In this document: positions 19,820 through 29,600 of the stretch, one piece after another
How the letters are laid out: each line of letters starts with the position of its first letter
How positions within the stretch are numbered: position 1 is the stretch's first letter
Source: Coriobacteriia bacterium
GTDB taxonomy: Bacteria > Actinomycetota > Coriobacteriia > Anaerosomatales > Anaerosomataceae
DNA: 64,000 nt
NCBI GenBank assembly: GCA_016938135.1
Contig: JAFGVD010000010.1
Span: 62,001-126,000, forward strand
Direction of reading: 5' to 3'
The notes under the pieces: generated by a model
Told to the model about the DNA's origin: nothing
What the model saw: the letters and a program-made list of their open reading frames with translations, nothing else
The model's database searches: none
Translations under genes and position numbers: made by a program

Positions 19820-21063
19820 AGCGATTCCACCTTTCGCTTCAAGGCCAACAGGCCGGCGCCGAACAGAACCACCAGCCATATCACTGCATACGCGAGTGAG
19901 CCCGCAGCGTCAGACCATGTCATCCCGTAGTTGAACGCCCCTACCAGCGTGTTGATGATGGGGTACGTGGGGAGGACCTTGACCCAGGCGGCCGCCGTGC
20001 CGGGGAACATCACCGAGAACGACGGTATGAGCAGCGGGATGACGAACACCATGCTATAGAACAGCTGACCCATGAAGTCCCGGCCGGATGAGCCCACGAA
20101 GAGCGCGACTCCCGTGAACATCATCGAGCCTATCAGCAGCACGGCCAGAACCAGCGACCAGTTCTCCGGGGTCAGTCCGCCTACCAACAGAAGCACGATC
20201 AGTCCCTGACCAAGCGACATCAGCGTGCCGAATATCGTCTTCGCAATGAGGAAGTCGCTCGTCTTGGCGGGAGTCACCAGCACGGCAGTGACCGTGCGCT
20301 GCAGGACCTCTGTGGAGATGAGTGAAGCCATCGAGAAGGTCTCCATCAGCAATACCATGAAGATGAGCATCGGCCGCAGTTTGTCTTTGAGACTGACTTG
20401 GTCACCTGCGCGGTCGGTGCCTAGCACGATGCCCGCTTCATCGGTCATCGTGACCGGAAGCTCCTGCCCGGCAAGCTGGTAGGCAGCTTCGCGTACAAAG
20501 CTGGTCATCGCGCCCTGGATCTCTTCCGGGACATTGGCATCCGAGTAGACCGTCACCGTGACGCCGCTTCTCTCGGCGGTGATATCCGCTATGAAGTCCT
20601 TGGGGAACGCGATGCCGATGTCGAGATTCAGCTTCTCGGCGTCTTCGGGTTTATCCTCCTCCGCTTCCGGATCGCGCAGCACGAGGTCGCCGCCGTCGGT
20701 CTGCCATGCCTCAAGTGTGCCCTCGACGACTGCCTGCATGTCTTCCTCATCGTCGAACTCGATCAGCAGCAGGCCTTCTTGTTCCTGGCTCAGGTCGGCA
20801 TCGTCGAGTTCGGCGAGCTGTTCGTCGGTAGCGCCAATCGCCTTGAGCGAGTCCTTGGCGTCGGCCACCATCGATGACACAGACGGGGAGACTGCAAGCG
20901 TGATGGTTTCATCCACCGACGAAGGCAAGAACGTGTACGCGATGGGGATAGCGATGAGTACGAGCAGGGTCAGGAACAGGTATACCTTGTCCCGCGCATA
21001 CGCTTTCAACTCCTTTTTCAGGAGTGCCCGGATTATCGCCGGGCGCGAGACGATGCGGCTCAT
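19816..21063 (-). CDS. ABC-2 type exporter permease (first of two, NatB-like)
   Basis: The 415-residue product has one N-terminal helix (about 28-48), a large acidic extracytoplasmic domain (about 50-240) and C-terminal helices containing LISTEVLQRTVTAVLVTPAKTSDFL, the ABC-2 coupling motif. This matches NatB-like sodium or peptide export permeases. It overlaps both the ATPase gene (21060-21063) and the second permease (19816-19819) by 4 bases, so the operon is translationally coupled. Confidence 0.9.
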   Translation of the reverse strand: MSRIVSRPAIIRALLKKELKAYARDKVYLFLTLLVLIAIPIAYTFLPSSVDETITLAVSPSVSSMVADAKDSLKAIGATDEQLAELDDADLSQEQEGLLLIEFDDEEDMQAVVEGTLEAWQTDGGDLVLRDPEAEEDKPEDAEKLNLDIGIAFPKDFIADITAERSGVTVTVYSDANVPEEIQGAMTSFVREAAYQLAGQELPVTMTDEAGIVLGTDRAGDQVSLKDKLRPMLIFMVLLMETFSMASLISTEVLQRTVTAVLVTPAKTSDFLIAKTIFGTLMSLGQGLIVLLLVGGLTPENWSLVLAVLLIGSMMFTGVALFVGSSGRDFMGQLFYSMVFVIPLLIPSFSVMFPGTAAAWVKVLPTYPIINTLVGAFNYGMTWSDAAGSLAYAVIWLVVLFGAGLLALKRKVESL

Positions 21064-21923
21064 CCCTTAAGCCCCCTGCCGGTGAGTTCGATGAAGATGG
21101 CTTCCAGCGTGGCCTCCTCGGTATGGATCGTGAGAAGGTCGGGAGATGCCGCCAACTCGGCCAGTTTGGCCGAGGAGCCTTCGTCGGCCAGCTCGATGTG
21201 CTCTTCTCGCACGCCGCTGCCCTCGCGCAGGCGCACCTTGACCGAGCGGGTGCCGTACTTCTGCTTGAGGTTCTCGGCGGTGTCCAAGGCGACGATCTCG
21301 CCGTCGTTTATGAATGCGATGCGATCGGAAAGCTCATCGGCCTCGAACATATCGTGCGTGGTCAATAAAACGGCGGCGCCTCTATCGGCTTCTTCTTTGA
21401 TGGTCTTGCGTATAGACGCCGAGGTGACCGGGTCCAGACCGTCGGTGGGCTCGTCGAGGAAGAGCACCTTCGGCTTGTTGATGAAGGCGCGAGAGATCAT
21501 CATGCGCTGGCGCATGCCCTTGGAGAAGCTGTGAACGCGGTCCTTCGCACGTTCGGCCAGCCCCACGCGACGCAAGATCTCCATCGTCTCCGGCTCCTTG
21601 ATTCCGAAGAGCGATGCATAGAAGTCCAGGTTCTCTTTGGCGCTCATGTTCAGGTAGAGGTTCTTCTCCTCGAAGCAGACACCGATCTGCGCCTGGAGGT
21701 TGGGATCATCGGCGGCGATGTCGATACCGAGAACCTGCGCCTTGCCGCTTTTTGGGGTAACCTGGCCGGTCAGCATCTTGATGGTCGTGGACTTGCCGGC
21801 GCCGTTAGGGCCAAGGAAGCCCAAGATCTCGCCGGGCTTCACGTCAAAAGAGATGCCTTTCACGGCTTCCAGGTCGCCGTATGAGAACCGGAGGTCCTCC
21901 ACATTGATGGCGGGCTCTGTCAT
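21060..21923 (-). CDS. ABC transporter ATPase (NatA-like)
   Basis: The 287-residue product has Walker A (GPNGAGKST), Q loop (VCFEEKNLY), signature (FSKGMRQRMMISRA), Walker B (VLFLDEPTDGLD) and switch His (LTTHD). The C-terminal ~70 residues are the DUF4162-type regulatory tail common in ABC-2 exporters. It overlaps the regulator gene by 4 bases upstream and the permease by 4 bases downstream. Confidence 0.94.
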   Translation of the reverse strand: MTEPAINVEDLRFSYGDLEAVKGISFDVKPGEILGFLGPNGAGKSTTIKMLTGQVTPKSGKAQVLGIDIAADDPNLQAQIGVCFEEKNLYLNMSAKENLDFYASLFGIKEPETMEILRRVGLAERAKDRVHSFSKGMRQRMMISRAFINKPKVLFLDEPTDGLDPVTSASIRKTIKEEADRGAAVLLTTHDMFEADELSDRIAFINDGEIVALDTAENLKQKYGTRSVKVRLREGSGVREEHIELADEGSSAKLAELAASPDLLTIHTEEATLEAIFIELTGRGLKG

Positions 21924-22387
21924 CGTCCCATCCTTTCGTTCCAGCGCTCCATGACCGATTCGAATTCCTTCTGGAAGAAGGTGTACACGTCGTCCATCTC
22001 ATTGAGGCGTTCCAACGCGAGCGGGGAGTCGGCTCCCTCCTTTGCCTCGCGTACGACCGACGTGATGTAGCTCATCGCCGCGAACTTCTTTGCGAGGATA
22101 TCTCCCCAAACGCCCTTCAGCATGCGGTAGTGGGTCTCGCGAGAACCGGGAACCCGGTACTTCTCCACAAGCGCGGTGCCTACTAGAAACTGCATCGCGT
22201 TGCTTACCGACGCCTTACTGATGGAGAGCTCCTCCATCAGTTCGCTGGTAGAGAGCCCCTCTCCAGGCGCCATTGTCAGCGCGGCATAGACACGAGAGAT
22301 AGAGTGGGGGAACCCCACCTGCTCCAGCATGCGTGCGAGTTTTTCTCGCAAGACAGAGCGTCCTTCCTCGTCGCCGTCCTTGGTCAC
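21920..22387 (-). CDS. GbsR/MarR-type transcriptional regulator of the ABC exporter
   Basis: The 155-residue product has a winged helix-turn-helix (GLSTSELMEELSISKASVSNAMQFLVGTALVEKYRVPGSR, about 45-85) and an alpha-helical C-terminal half, as in GbsR/MarR-family regulators next to ABC-2 exporters. It is the first gene of a four-gene coupled operon and so probably controls it in response to the exported compound. GTG start behind GGAGGAG. Inverted repeats around AACGTT lie in the promoter region upstream. Confidence 0.82.
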   Translation of the reverse strand: MTKDGDEEGRSVLREKLARMLEQVGFPHSISRVYAALTMAPGEGLSTSELMEELSISKASVSNAMQFLVGTALVEKYRVPGSRETHYRMLKGVWGDILAKKFAAMSYITSVVREAKEGADSPLALERLNEMDDVYTFFQKEFESVMERWNERMGR

Positions 22388-22414
22388 CGGCTCCTCCTCT
22401 CACGAAGCAGACAT

Positions 22415-22462
22415 AGAATACGGTTCCCAACGTTCAGGAAGTTCTAAACGTTCGATACGAAC
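22415..22462 (-). promoter_or_regulatory. Promoter/operator region of the regulator-exporter operon
   Basis: A TATTCT -10-like hexamer (22415-22420, minus strand) lies ahead of the regulator. Just upstream are two AACGTTC copies 17 bases apart (22429-22435 and 22447-22453) and a GTTCG-ata-CGAAC inverted repeat (22450-22462). The repeats overlap the expected -35, which suits autorepression. The -35 itself is poor. Confidence 0.45.
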
Positions 22463-22498
22463 ATATCGAGCGGGTCGTTTCATGGCAAGGAACGCCGA

Positions 22499-22518
22499 GA
22501 GGACCCCGAAGGGTCCTC
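22499..22518 (-). terminator. Terminator-like hairpin after the baeRF-like gene
   Basis: GAGGACCC and GGGTCCTC pair around a 4-base loop (TTCG on the minus strand), 22 bases after the stop of the minus-strand gene. No long T-run follows. It separates that gene from the downstream operon promoter. Confidence 0.6.
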
Positions 22519-22539
22519 CCGTACGGCGATGAGCGGTTT

Positions 22540-23688
22540 TCAGTAGCGAAGCATGGCAGCGAAAGCCTCGCCCCGAGGGAGCTGCGCCGCCGGGAGCGCG
22601 TAGACCTCGGCTCCGGAATGAAGCGCCTCAAACGCCGCAAGGTCGAGCAGGTCCTCGTCTCCGGACTGCCGGGAAGCGTGGATCGATGCGGCTCCCGTCT
22701 CGGCATCGTAGCGGCCCCAGAGCTCGCGATCGCTTGCGACGAACAGAGTGTCGACCCGTCCGTGCATCGCGGCCGGCACGAGCGTCTCGGGGTCGCTCGT
22801 GGTCTTGCTGGAACCCCATGCATCATCGAGTTGCCGGGCGGCCCGGTCGCGGCCTTCTCTGAACAGCGGGAGTGCGATGTCCCAAGCCTCTCGGGACAGG
22901 TCCGCCGCATTCATGTTGTCGGGGCTGCCGGTGACGGCCGTTTGCGCAAGGCGGGGATGGCTGTTCACCTCCCGGTATATAGGAAGCAGGTAGTCCACGC
23001 CTGCGAGGATGAGCGGCGCGTCGTCATCTTGCAGGTACTCGGCGACTCCCTTGTCGATCTCTCTGAAGTAGCGCATGATCTCGTCTTTCACGTCGGGCTC
23101 ACCTGTGCCGTGGAAGACGGCAGGCCGCTTGCCGCCCGTGCCGCTGGTCCCCGTATGGAACTGCAGGGAGGATCTCTCCAGGTCGTCCCAGCGAAGCTCC
23201 TCGGCAAGGCTTGTGGGGACGCCTTCCAGGTCGACCTGGACAAGGCCGATACGTGATCCGCGCATGAGGCGGATACGCTTCTGGCTCAATGTGAGCAGCC
23301 AATAGTGGTGCTCGGAACCGATGACACCCAGGAGGGGCTTGAGGTAGAAGCGCTCGTCGACGATCACGCGGGGAGCGACCTCCTCCGGCATCCTGAGTGC
23401 TTTGACTCCATCACGCCCGATAAAGAGTGCAAGCCCCACGTCGCTTCTCAGCCAGAACGGACGGTCACCCAGCAGCTCCCGAGCCGGCGCCAGCAGGGCG
23501 ATGGCGTCCGGTGAACGCATACCGCCAGCCGCCAGTTCTTCTTCAGCCTGGTTCAACGCGTTTTTCAACGCTGTTTGATCGGCCTGGGTCTCAGGGCCGA
23601 ACGGGTGTGTGGGAAGGTAGATCGAGATGCATATCCCTTGGCCGCGAGTAGCCAGTGCAGTCAGGTCTTCACGGGTGAGACTATCCAT
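22540..23688 (-). CDS. baeRF-family (bacterial eRF1-like) protein
   Basis: The 382-residue soluble product begins DLTALATRGQGICISIYLPT and continues with LKNALNQAEEEL, FYLKPLLGVI and LILAGVDYLLPIYREVN. These match the bacterial archaeo-eukaryotic release-factor-like (baeRF) families, probably family 3. They share the eRF1/Pelota fold and are proposed to act on stalled ribosomes or in stress, though function is not established. The ATG at 23688 follows AAAGGGG and precedes the conserved start. It is divergent from the subtilase gene with a 206-base gap. Confidence 0.75.
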   Translation of the reverse strand: MDSLTREDLTALATRGQGICISIYLPTHPFGPETQADQTALKNALNQAEEELAAGGMRSPDAIALLAPARELLGDRPFWLRSDVGLALFIGRDGVKALRMPEEVAPRVIVDERFYLKPLLGVIGSEHHYWLLTLSQKRIRLMRGSRIGLVQVDLEGVPTSLAEELRWDDLERSSLQFHTGTSGTGGKRPAVFHGTGEPDVKDEIMRYFREIDKGVAEYLQDDDAPLILAGVDYLLPIYREVNSHPRLAQTAVTGSPDNMNAADLSREAWDIALPLFREGRDRAARQLDDAWGSSKTTSDPETLVPAAMHGRVDTLFVASDRELWGRYDAETGAASIHASRQSGDEDLLDLAAFEALHSGAEVYALPAAQLPRGEAFAAMLRY

Positions 23689-23894
23689 GGATTGCCCCTT
23701 TCCGAGAGGTGCGGAAAGCCTGTTGTCCGCGCCGCAACGTAAAGGGGATATACCCACGCATCGGTTCATCAGCCATATGTGTCATGAGCCGACCGGGGGC
23801 AGCCATGGATGGCTGCATCGCCGAGAAGACACGACGTACTTGCATGCAGCGTATAAGATGGACTCCCGACCCGGTGTCATTGCTGAGGGGCAGT

Positions 23895-26603
23895 ATGACT
23901 CTTTCCCGCGTCACACATAGGCTGGTTGCAGGACTTCAGGTGGCCGTTCTCTTGGCGACGCTCGTTGTCGTGGCGCCAGCGGCGGCCGTGACGGACCCGG
24001 GATCTGCCGATGCGCATGGCGTTATCATCATGTGGGAGGACGGGGCCGTGCATTCTGCTGCTGCCGAGCAGGGCATGCAGCGCCTGGGAGTGCTATCGGG
24101 GCACACCTTCTTGGATGGGCAAGCCACAGTGATAGAGGCGGAGCCCGAGGAGATCAGCGGTCTCATCGAGGAGCTCTCTGCCATACCGGGCGTAGCCTCG
24201 GTCGAGCCTGACTATCCGGTCTCCATAGCATGGGAGCCCAACGACCCCTACTACCAGTCAGGTGCGCAGTGGGCGTATTCGCGTATCCAGGCGTCACGGG
24301 CGTGGGACGTCGAGCAGGGCGATGCCAGTGTGCTTGTGGCAGTCGTGGACACCGGAGCAGACCTGACGCACCCGGATTTGAGCGCTTCGCTGGACAAGGT
24401 CAACGACCGCAACTTCCTGTTGTCGTTCACCGACCCGGGATACTACACAGCCGGAGACGACAACGGCCATGGGACGCATGTAGCCGGGATAGTGGCCGCA
24501 TGCACTGACAATGGCACCGGTGTGGCGGGCACGGCGCCGGGAGTTCGGATTCTGCCGCTCAAGGTCATGAATTCCACAGGCGGCGGGGACTCCTCGGATG
24601 TGGCGGAGGCCATCTCATATGCCACCGATGTTGGAGCCGATGTCATCAATCTGAGTCTTGCGCTGGGATACGGAGACCAGTCCGCAGCGATACAGACCGC
24701 CATTCAACAGGCTGCTGCGGCAGGCGTGGTGGTGGTGGCGGCTTCAGGCAATGACTATTCGAGCAGCGTCAGATACCCGGCTGCATATCCTGAGTGCATC
24801 GCGGTTGGCGCAACGGGACCTACTGACGCTCGAGTCAGCTACTCGAATTACGGTTCGGCACTGGACGTTGTGGCTCCGGGTGGCGCGGTCACGGTCGCAG
24901 ACGAGCAGATCCTGTCGACGTATCCGGTATCATTGAGCTCCGGCGTGGGTTATGGGTACATGAGCGGCACCTCGATGGCCACCCCTTACGTAGCAGGAGC
25001 CGTGGCGCTGTTGAAGTCCTACGACCCCGCCGCGACTTCAGCAGAGATCCGCTCGGCTATCGAGGTCTCGGCAAAAGACGTCGGTGACGCCGAGTTCGAC
25101 GTGTACACCGGTCACGGGTTGCTCCAGCTGCGCAACGCCCTGGACTACCTGGCGGGTACGGATACCACGTCCCCGACCACGACCTCCAACATCGTGGCGC
25201 ATTACGACGATTCGGCATCGATCACGTTCAGCGCGTCGGACCCGGGCGGGCTGGGGGTTGGGGCCACCTACTACAAGGTCGACAGCGGTACGACTCAACG
25301 GGCCAGCGCATTCACGCTGACCGGTTACGGTAGCCGTACGGTCCAGTATTGGTCAGACGATGTAGTGGGAAACCAGGAGACGCCCAACAGCGAGACCCTG
25401 TTCATCGATGACACCTGTGCTCCTGTCACCAGTAGCAACGCCGCGTCGGCGTATGACTCTACGGCCACCGTGACCCTTTCGGCGAGTGACGGAACCGGCA
25501 TCGGTGTGGAGTCCACCCGGTACTCGGTGGACCACGCAGCTCTCGTCTCGGACACCAAAGCCGTGGTCACCGAAATGGGGGAGCATACGCTCTCGTACGG
25601 CTCTGTCGACAAGCTGGGAAACAAGGAGACCACGAAGACGGTGAGCTTCACCGTGCGCGGCGTGCCGGACGTCTCGCGTGTCTCCGGATCGAATCGATAC
25701 GCCACGGCAGCATCGCTGTCGGCGCTGACGTTTAGCGCAGGCGCCGAGTCCACCGCGATCATCGCCAGTGGCGCTGACTTCGCGGACGCACTGTCTGCTT
25801 CCGGGCTTGCCGGCGCGATGGACGCACCGCTGCTCCTCACCGCGAAGAGCTATCTGCCCTCCGAGACCTCCGCCGAGCTTACGCGCCTTGGCGTCAAGCG
25901 GGTGATCATCATCGGTGGTACGGCTGCGGTCTCCACTACGGTGAAGAGCGCCTTGCAGTCCAAGGGCATCTCCGTCGAGAGGATCCAGGGAGTTGACCGC
26001 TATGCGACGGCAGCGACGGTCGCTGCGAGGGTGGCCGAGGAGCGCGGATCTGATCCGCTGCCGGTCGCCTTCGTGGTCCGGGGCGATGCGTTCGCTGACG
26101 CCCTCGCTGTCTCGTCGCTTGCTGCATCGCAGGGTTACCCGGTTCTGTTGACGAAAACGACCTCGTTGTCTTCGGCCACGAAGAGCGCCCTGCTCGACCT
26201 GGGAGTTGACGAAGTCGTGATCGCCGGAGGAACGGCGGCGGTCAGCACAGCCGTGAAATCCGCCATAGAGGCGCTGCCCGACGTCACGGTCACGCGGCGC
26301 TGGGGCGAGACACGCTATGAGACTGCGGCCTCCGTTGTGGAGTACGGTCTTACCAGGGGATGGGTGTCGCCCGCATTCGTGGGCGTGGCAACCGGTGCCG
26401 ACTTCCCGGATGCGCTGGGCGGCGGCGTTACAGCGGCCCGGAACGATGGCGTGCTCGTGCTCTCCGAGCCGCTCAAGCTCTCGTCGCCCACGTCGACGGT
26501 CATAGTGAAGTACGGCTCGGACCACTTGCCCATCTGGGTGTACGGCGGCACCAGTGCCGTGTCCTCCACCGTGCAATACGCTTTGCAGGCACTGCGGTTC
26601 TAG
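23895..26603 (+). CDS. Secreted subtilisin-like protease with three CWB2 repeats
   Basis: The 902-residue product has a signal peptide (1-31), an I9-like propeptide (about 40-110) and an S8 catalytic domain with Asp152 (VVDTGADLTHP), His192 (NGHGTHVAG), Asn286 (ASGND) and Ser360 (SGTSMATP). Two Ig-like modules (about 425-590) follow, then three cell-wall-binding CWB2 repeats (about 593-699, 700-804, 805-902, each with an NRYATAA/DRYATAA/TRYETAA start and an IGGTAAVS-type motif). CWB2 domains bind secondary cell-wall polymers, so the protease should be held on the cell surface. GAGGGG precedes the ATG. Longer in-frame starts lack these signals. Confidence 0.95.
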   Translation: MTLSRVTHRLVAGLQVAVLLATLVVVAPAAAVTDPGSADAHGVIIMWEDGAVHSAAAEQGMQRLGVLSGHTFLDGQATVIEAEPEEISGLIEELSAIPGVASVEPDYPVSIAWEPNDPYYQSGAQWAYSRIQASRAWDVEQGDASVLVAVVDTGADLTHPDLSASLDKVNDRNFLLSFTDPGYYTAGDDNGHGTHVAGIVAACTDNGTGVAGTAPGVRILPLKVMNSTGGGDSSDVAEAISYATDVGADVINLSLALGYGDQSAAIQTAIQQAAAAGVVVVAASGNDYSSSVRYPAAYPECIAVGATGPTDARVSYSNYGSALDVVAPGGAVTVADEQILSTYPVSLSSGVGYGYMSGTSMATPYVAGAVALLKSYDPAATSAEIRSAIEVSAKDVGDAEFDVYTGHGLLQLRNALDYLAGTDTTSPTTTSNIVAHYDDSASITFSASDPGGLGVGATYYKVDSGTTQRASAFTLTGYGSRTVQYWSDDVVGNQETPNSETLFIDDTCAPVTSSNAASAYDSTATVTLSASDGTGIGVESTRYSVDHAALVSDTKAVVTEMGEHTLSYGSVDKLGNKETTKTVSFTVRGVPDVSRVSGSNRYATAASLSALTFSAGAESTAIIASGADFADALSASGLAGAMDAPLLLTAKSYLPSETSAELTRLGVKRVIIIGGTAAVSTTVKSALQSKGISVERIQGVDRYATAATVAARVAEERGSDPLPVAFVVRGDAFADALAVSSLAASQGYPVLLTKTTSLSSATKSALLDLGVDEVVIAGGTAAVSTAVKSAIEALPDVTVTRRWGETRYETAASVVEYGLTRGWVSPAFVGVATGADFPDALGGGVTAARNDGVLVLSEPLKLSSPTSTVIVKYGSDHLPIWVYGGTSAVSSTVQYALQALRF

Positions 26604-29600
26604 CTACCCGCCCAACATGGTCACGATGATCCCGTGCTCCTGCCCGTCGCTGCTTATGCGAACGCGTCCGTCAGCTGCGAGACGGCCGTCCACGGTGACC
26701 CGCTCCACGCCCCGGTTGACGCCTCGCGGGTTCTCCACGCGGATCTTGTAGCCAGAGCCGTTTACGCGGACGTCCATCTCAAAAGACGGCCACGTCTTCG
26801 GGATGCACGGATCCACCGTGATATAGCGTTCGCCATTCTCGGCCACCATGCTCAGGCCTAAGATCGCGCCGACAGCCACACGGTAGAACCATGCGGCAGA
26901 CCCCGTGTACCATGTCCATCCGCCCCGGCCTGTGTGAGGCTCCACGGCGTAGACGTCTGCGGCCAGCACGTAGGGTTCAACGCAGTAGACATCCACGGCG
27001 GCGCGGTCTTTGGTGTGGTTGAGCGGGTTGATCAGGTCCAGAAGCGACACCGCTTGGTCGCCGTCACCCATGAGCGCATGCGCGAGCACGACCCAGGCCG
27101 CCGCATGCGTGTATTGCCCGCCGTTCTCGCGAACACCCGGCACGTAGCCTTTGATGTAGCCGGGATCGTGCGCCATCTTGTCGAACGGCGGCGTGAGCAG
27201 CCGGATCAGCCCGTCCTCCCATTGCACAAGCTGCTCGTCCACGGCCTCGAGCGCTCGCCGGGCCCTGGATGGGTCGCCTTGCCCGGAGATCATCGCCCAT
27301 GCCTGCGCGATGGCGTCGATGCGGCACTCGTCGTTGTCGGCGCTGCCCAGCGGTGTCCCGTCATCGAAGAACGCCCGTCGATACCACGCGCCGTCCCATC
27401 CCTCGCGCTCGATCGCCGAGACGAGACCCGACGCCCGGGCGATGCACTCCCCGGCGCGTTCGTCGTCCCCGCGCACCTTCGCGACCTGAGCGAACGCACG
27501 CAGTGTCACGTCGAGGAACCAGGCGAGCCACACGCTTTCGCCCTGACCGCCGATCCCGACACGGCTCATGCCGTCGTTCCAGTCGCCTCCGCCCATGAGG
27601 GGCAGGTCGTGAGCGCCAAGCGGGCGCCCGGCCTCCAGCGCTGCAACGCAGTGATCGTAGACGGTAGCCAGCCTGGTGGAGGGCTGCGGCTGCAAGTAGG
27701 CGTCCTCCCTGCCTTCGGGCACAGCGGGCCCTTCAAGGTACGGGGTTTCGACGTCCAGGATGCTCAGGTCGCCCGTCATTCGGACGTACTCGGCAGTCAC
27801 GTAGGGCAACCAGTGTCGGTCATCGGTGAACCGGGTCCGCACGCCCCGGCCCGAGAACGGCTGCCACCAGTGCAGCACGTCGCCTTCAGGGAATTGGTGG
27901 CGAGACGCTTCGATGATGTGCTCCCGAACCAGGTCGGGCCGCGTGTATATGAGCGCCAGACAGTCTTGAAGCTGATCGCGGAAGCCCAACGCGCCGGAGG
28001 ACTGATAGGTAGCGCTCCTGCCCCAGAAACGACACGCCAGCGACTGATACAGCACAGGGCCGTTGAGCAGCGCATCCAATGCGGCATCCGGCGTTCGCAC
28101 CTTGACGGCGTCTAAGATCGCATCCCAGTGGCCGCGTGTCTCGGCAAACATCTCCTCCACCACGCCGCTCTCGCGGTAACGCCGGACCAGGTCGTGCGCG
28201 TCCTCGATCGTCTCGGTCTGGCCGAGAAGGAACACGACCTCCGTGCCCTCACCCGGCTCCAGCGCGATCCGGTGCATGAGCGCGCCGCAGTTGTCGATGA
28301 AGCGACCGGTCTCCTCTCCCAGATGTCGCCGGTCCATGGCCGCGGGATGATGCGGGTCGCGGTTCCGGCCGACGAACTCGGTCCGGCTGGCCGTGTAGGA
28401 GTCGACCGTGCAGTCGCACGCGAGGAACGCCGGGAGCCCCGGGAAGTCGGCATTGAACCAGTTGTGAGCCAGGAGCATCTGCTCGTCGGCGTCCCACCAG
28501 GTGGTGACGCGCTGCTGGGCGTTGCTGCGCGAGTCGCCCAGACTCCACTCGACGAACTGTGTGACCGAGAGCTCACGGCGTCGATCGGTCTTGTTGGTGA
28601 GGCGCAGTCTGGCCACGCGTACCGGATCGTGAGGAGGCACGAACCAGTCCAGCCGATGTTCGATGCCATGCGTGGTGTGCTCGAAACGGCTGTAGCCACG
28701 CCCGTGCCGTATGACGTAGGGCTGCTCGTCTCTGATGGGCAGGAGCGTGGGGCACCACAGCTCGCCGGTCTGCTCGTCCCGGACGTAGAGCGCTTCTCCC
28801 GAGCCGTCGGACACAGGGTCGTTGTTCCACGTCGTGATGCGGTTCTCGTGGGAGTTCTTGGCCCAGGTGCAGCCTATCCCGGCACCGGAGACCATAGAGC
28901 CGAATCCGGCGTTGGCCATCACGTTGATCCATGGCGCCGGCGTGGTCTGGTCGCCCTCGAGCACGATGACGTACTCGCCTGTGTCGGGGTCAAAGCCGCC
29001 CACGCCGTTATCGAAGGTGAGCGCGGGCCGGGTGAAGGGCTCCGCGACGTCGGTGGCCGGGCTGTCTGTGGGAATGAACGCGTCAGGCATCGGCGGCCGA
29101 TGACCGCGTTGATTGAGCTGGAGCAGCAGCGGTCCGCTGTCGCCCACCAGGACCACCCGGGCCACGCTTTCAAGCAGGTTGCTCACCTCGGCGGGCATCT
29201 GGTCTGCGGTGCGTAGAAACACTCCGCCGGGTCGATCGACCAGCTGCAGGGCATGGCCGGTGCGCATCAGCGTGCGCAGTCGGCCGTCCAGCTCAGAAGA
29301 GTAGGCGCTCGCCTTGGTGTTCAGGATGACGAGGTCGGCGATGAACCCCTTGCTGCGCCAGTACTGGTGGGCGAGGAGCGCCTGGCGGACCAGCGGCGTC
29401 TCATCGAGCCGTTCCACCTTCACCAGCATGATGGGCAGATCACCGGAGATGCCCAGCGACCACAGCCCGGACATCGGCAGCCGGTTCTCGGTGGGCGTGA
29501 CCACTTTGAGGCGGGATGCCGGGTCGGTGAGCAGCATCCGGGAGGCCAGACGCTGGAAGGTCACGGCCTCTTCCGGGGTGACACCCAGGTCTCGCAGCTC

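Noticed and set aside
28128..29216. Long plus-strand ORFs opposite the glucan synthase
   Set aside because: High-G+C antisense shadows of a gene with clear domain motifs; no start signals and Arg/Pro/His-rich composition.
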